Origin: Methylotenera_A sp040387095
Lineage (GTDB): Bacteria > Pseudomonadota > Gammaproteobacteria > Burkholderiales > Methylophilaceae
Direction of reading: 5' to 3'
NCBI GenBank assembly: GCA_040387095.1
Contig: JAZKEJ010000017.1
Coordinates: 62,001-126,000 of the forward strand
Length of the DNA: 64,000 nucleotides
Shown here: positions 61,323-64,000 of the stretch, in pieces
Numbering within the stretch: position 1 is the first letter of the stretch
Layout: each line of letters begins with the position of its first letter
Translations under genes and position numbers: made by a program
The notes under the pieces: generated by a model
Database searches by the model: none
What the model was told of the DNA's origin: nothing
The model's input: the letters and a program-made list of their open reading frames with translations, nothing else

Positions 61323-62534
61323 TTAAACTACTGCGCCCATTTTGAAGATTGGCATATACATCGCAATAACCAGCCCGCCAATAAGTGTACCAAGCACCAC
61401 CATAATGACTGGCTCCATCAAACTGGATATAGCGGCTACGGCATCGTCTACTTCGGCTTCAAAAAAATCGGCTACTTTGCTTAACATTGAATCCAGCGCA
61501 CCAGATTCTTCACCAATTGCCGTCATCTGCAAAACCATATTTGGAAACACTTGTGCATTTTGCATGGCAACGGTTAAGCTGGTACCGGTGCTGATTTCAC
61601 TTTGAATTTTTTTGGTGGCATCATAATAGACACGGTTGCCTGCTGCACCAGCAACGGAATCCAGTGCTTCAACTAATGGCACGCCAGCAGCAAACATTGT
61701 AGCGAGGGTACGTGCGAAACGTGCAATGGTTGCTTTGCGAATGAGTTCGCCAAAGATAGGCATTTTCAGCAACAACCTATCCATAGTCGCTTGCATTTTT
61801 TCAGAGCGCTTCCATGTATAGAAGAAAAACCAAAGCCCAAAGCCAATGGAGCCGAATATGGCCCACCACCATTCAACAAAAATGTCGGATATTGCCATTA
61901 CTACTAAAGTAGGACCTGGCAGGTCGGCACCAAAGCTGGAAAATAGCTCTTTAAAAGCCGGGATAACGAAAATCATGATAATTGCAGTAATTGCGAACGC
62001 TACGACTAAAATTGAAATAGGATAAGTCAGTGCTGATTTAATTTTACCTTTAATCGCCTGAATTTTTTCTTTATAAGTTGCAAGACGATCAAGTAGTGTG
62101 TCCAGAATACCTGCTTGCTCGCCAGCACCGACCAAATTACAAAATAAATTATCAAAATAAAGTGGATATTTACGGAATGCTGCGCTTAGACTGCTGCCTG
62201 TTTCCACGTCGGCTTTAATATCGCCAAGTAATTTTGATACTGCAGGATTGTTATGACCTTTGCCGACGATATCAAATGCTTGCAATAATGGCACACCTGC
62301 TTTCATCATAGTGGCTAATTGGCGGGTAAATAGTGTAATGTCTTTGTCGGTAATTTTGCCTTTGCTGGCAAAGGCGCTTTGTTTTTTGACTTTGGTCACT
62401 GTAATGCCTTGGCGGCGCAAGGTTGCATTGACAAACGATTCTCCAGCAGCGCGTATTTCGCCTTTAATCACTTTACCTTTTTTGTCTTTTCCTTCCCAAA
62501 GGTAGGTGTTTTGCTTGTTAGCAGCTACAGCCAT
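61323..62534 (-). CDS. pilC: Type IV pilus inner-membrane platform protein PilC
   Basis: PilC is the inner-membrane core on which the PilB and PilT motors act. It has the basic start WEGKDKKGKVIKGEI, two T2SF domains (about 70-190 and 270-395; FTRQLATMMKAGVPLLQAFD and FARTLATMFAAGVPLVEALD) and membrane helices near 175, 220 and 380. The 403 residues match. It lies 49 bp after pilB. pilD, normally the next gene, is not here: dsbC and its terminator follow on the opposite strand. Confidence 0.96.
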   Translation of the reverse strand: MAVAANKQNTYLWEGKDKKGKVIKGEIRAAGESFVNATLRRQGITVTKVKKQSAFASKGKITDKDITLFTRQLATMMKAGVPLLQAFDIVGKGHNNPAVSKLLGDIKADVETGSSLSAAFRKYPLYFDNLFCNLVGAGEQAGILDTLLDRLATYKEKIQAIKGKIKSALTYPISILVVAFAITAIIMIFVIPAFKELFSSFGADLPGPTLVVMAISDIFVEWWWAIFGSIGFGLWFFFYTWKRSEKMQATMDRLLLKMPIFGELIRKATIARFARTLATMFAAGVPLVEALDSVAGAAGNRVYYDATKKIQSEISTGTSLTVAMQNAQVFPNMVLQMTAIGEESGALDSMLSKVADFFEAEVDDAVAAISSLMEPVIMVVLGTLIGGLVIAMYMPIFKMGAVV

Positions 62535-62583
62535 ATTCCATCCCCATTTGCATTCGGTATCGTTTTAATCATCGTTTTATAGC

Positions 62584-64000
62584 TTACTCGTTTGTACAAG
62601 CTTCAACCTCAGCCACCGAAGTTAAGCCTTGTATCACTTTTAATATACCTGAGCGACGTAAATCATTCACTCCTTCAATCTTCGCCTGATCTGCGATGTC
62701 ATGTGCGGTACCGTGCTTCATAATAATGCGGCTAATCGCATCAGTTACAGGCATTACCTGGTAAATACCCACGCGACCTTTATAGCCATCATTACACATT
62801 TCACAGCCGCCTTCCCTGGGGCCATACAATTGCCATTTTTGGACGAAATCTTCTTCAGTAAAGCCTACATCTAATAATGCTTCCTTGGGCACATCAACCG
62901 GCACCTTACAGTTTTTGCAGAGTCTGCGAGCTAAACGCTGCGCAGTAATCAGTGAAACGGCAGAAGCAATATTAAACGGTGCAACACCCATGTTTAATAA
63001 TCGTGTCAGTGTCGATGGCGCATCGTTTGTGTGTAAAGTTGAAAGCACCATATGACCAGTCGATGCTGCTTTGATCGCCATGTCTGCGGTTTCCAGATCG
63101 CGAATTTCACCAATCATGATAATGTCAGGATCTTGCCGCAGGAATGATTTTAGGGCTGCTGCAAACGTTAAGCCTTGCTTATCATTCACATTCACTTGGT
63201 TAATGCCAGCCAGCGGAATCTCGCATGGATCTTCTGCCGTAGCGATATTCACACTGGGATTATTTAAAATATTTAGGCAAGTGTATAGCGACACGGTTTT
63301 GCCAGAGCCAGTAGGACCTGTCACTAAAACCAAGCCGTAAGGCCGGCTGACCGCATGTAGTAGCGCATCCTTTTGCTCTGGCTCGTAACCCAATGCTTCA
63401 ATACCTAGCGTGGCACTGGTCGGATCTAGAATACGCATCACGATTTTTTCACCGTGAATGAGCGGCAAAGTACTGACGCGAAAATCAATGGTACGCGTTT
63501 TGGATAGCACCAATTTCATACGACCATCTTGCGGAATACGCTTTTCAGAAATATCCATGCTGGAAATCACTTTAATACGTGAGGCCAGCTTTTCTTTAAT
63601 AGCCAGAGGTGGTTGCGTGATGTCTTTTAAAATACCATCCACGCGATAGCGCACACGATAAAATTTTTCGTACGGTTCAAAATGCAAATCAGATGCGCCC
63701 ATGTTAATCGCGTCAATCAACATTTTGTTTAAGAATTTAACAACTGGCGCGTCATCTACTTCTTGGGTGTTTTTGGTTTCTTGTTCTAAATCTTCACCAC
63801 CCATGTCCAAATCAAAATCACCATCCATATCCAGCGATTTCATACTGGTGTCTTTTGATTCAACAACTTTGTCTATCCAACGCCCTAATTTATCATCCTC
63901 AACCACAACAGGCGATAAAGTCATGCCCATCTGGAATTGCACATTATCTAAAGAGTGCAGATTAGTTGGGTCTGAAATGCCCACATATAAAACATTGTTA
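62584..64000 (-). CDS. pilB: Type IV pilus assembly ATPase PilB (5' end missing)
   Basis: PilB powers pilus extension. The frame is open to the right edge: codons before the GTG at 63984 read NNVLYV, which continues the family's N-terminal domain, so the true start is beyond the window. Visible are the N2 domain, Walker A GPTGSGKT (about 223-230 of the visible part), the Asp box, Walker B MIGEIRDLETAD and the C-terminal zinc site (CKNC and CEMC). About 100 residues are missing. It is followed by pilC. Confidence 0.96.
   Translation of the reverse strand, partial: NNVLYVGISDPTNLHSLDNVQFQMGMTLSPVVVEDDKLGRWIDKVVESKDTSMKSLDMDGDFDLDMGGEDLEQETKNTQEVDDAPVVKFLNKMLIDAINMGASDLHFEPYEKFYRVRYRVDGILKDITQPPLAIKEKLASRIKVISSMDISEKRIPQDGRMKLVLSKTRTIDFRVSTLPLIHGEKIVMRILDPTSATLGIEALGYEPEQKDALLHAVSRPYGLVLVTGPTGSGKTVSLYTCLNILNNPSVNIATAEDPCEIPLAGINQVNVNDKQGLTFAAALKSFLRQDPDIIMIGEIRDLETADMAIKAASTGHMVLSTLHTNDAPSTLTRLLNMGVAPFNIASAVSLITAQRLARRLCKNCKVPVDVPKEALLDVGFTEEDFVQKWQLYGPREGGCEMCNDGYKGRVGIYQVMPVTDAISRIIMKHGTAHDIADQAKIEGVNDLRRSGILKVIQGLTSVAEVEACTNE

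Noticed and set aside
1..64000. CRISPR arrays, insertion sequences, prophage, tRNA or rRNA genes
   Set aside because: No regularly spaced repeats, transposase or integrase frames, or tRNA/rRNA-like sequences were recognised. tRNAs were searched by eye only.

Overview
This 64 kb window is bacterial chromosome, almost entirely protein-coding, with a moderately AT-rich base composition. It looks like a betaproteobacterium, most probably a methylotroph of the Methylophilales (Methylotenera-like). This is inferred from protein character and from gene orders typical of Betaproteobacteria: rpsT/murJ-ribF-ileS-lspA; leuS-lptE-holA-proA-nadD; lptD-surA-pdxA-rsmA facing amgK-murU-pepP-ubiH; rhodanese-grxC-secB-SH3-gpsA. 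No rRNA, tRNA, CRISPR array, transposase or phage gene was seen.

Layout. 1-1632 (minus): end of a type IV pilus operon (pilD, coaE, start of zapD). 1.86-8.2 kb: an orphan hypothetical gene, ispB (minus), rplU-rpmA, then obgE-proB-purE-purK, closed by three consecutive inverted repeats. 8.3-15.6 kb: rpsT (minus), then murJ-ribF-ileS-lspA and a molybdopterin oxidoreductase. 15.7-20.9 kb: the main accessory region, with a DUF808 membrane protein (minus), a DUF2946 protein, a TonB-dependent receptor and an Asp-box (BNR) propeller protein with a Cys-x-Cys-Cys motif; this may be a metal or cofactor uptake cassette. 21-27.4 kb: clpB behind a heat-shock type promoter, a lytic transglycosylase, lipoproteins, an SRPBCC protein whose ArsR partner is a pseudogene, and a YjbQ / HExxH protein pair. 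27.4-34.7 kb: envC-like and gpmI (minus) facing rhodanese-grxC-secB-SH3-gpsA, then trmL and comF (minus). 34.8-39.4 kb: bioB-bioF-bioH-bioC-bioD. 39.6-40.2 kb: a protein with a PEP-CTERM-like sorting tail. 40.3-46.2 kb (minus): nadD, proA, holA, lptE, leuS. 46.4-48.3 kb: small membrane or secreted proteins. 48.5-54.8 kb (minus): adk, rsmA, pdxA, surA, lptD. 55-61.2 kb (plus): amgK, murU, pepP, ubiH, a second ubiquinone hydroxylase, dsbC. 61.3-64 kb (minus): pilC and a 5'-truncated pilB.

How the genes fit together. Most of the window is core: translation (L21, L27, S20, IleS, LeuS, ObgE, RsmA, TrmL), outer-membrane and wall biogenesis (LptD, LptE, SurA, MurJ, LspA, AmgK, MurU, EnvC-like), cofactor synthesis (biotin, FAD, CoA, NAD, PLP, ubiquinone) and proline/purine synthesis. 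pilB-pilC at the right edge and pilD-coaE-zapD at the left edge lie on the same strand and are usually contiguous in related bacteria, so the roughly 60 kb between them appears to separate two halves of one ancestral operon.

The most interesting points are the DUF2946/TonB/BNR cassette, the split pil operon, an atypical-codon patch in the ileS editing domain, the decayed ArsR gene, matching Ala/Lys-rich tails on ribosomal proteins L21 and S20, and a 30-bp in-frame tandem repeat at the start of bioC.
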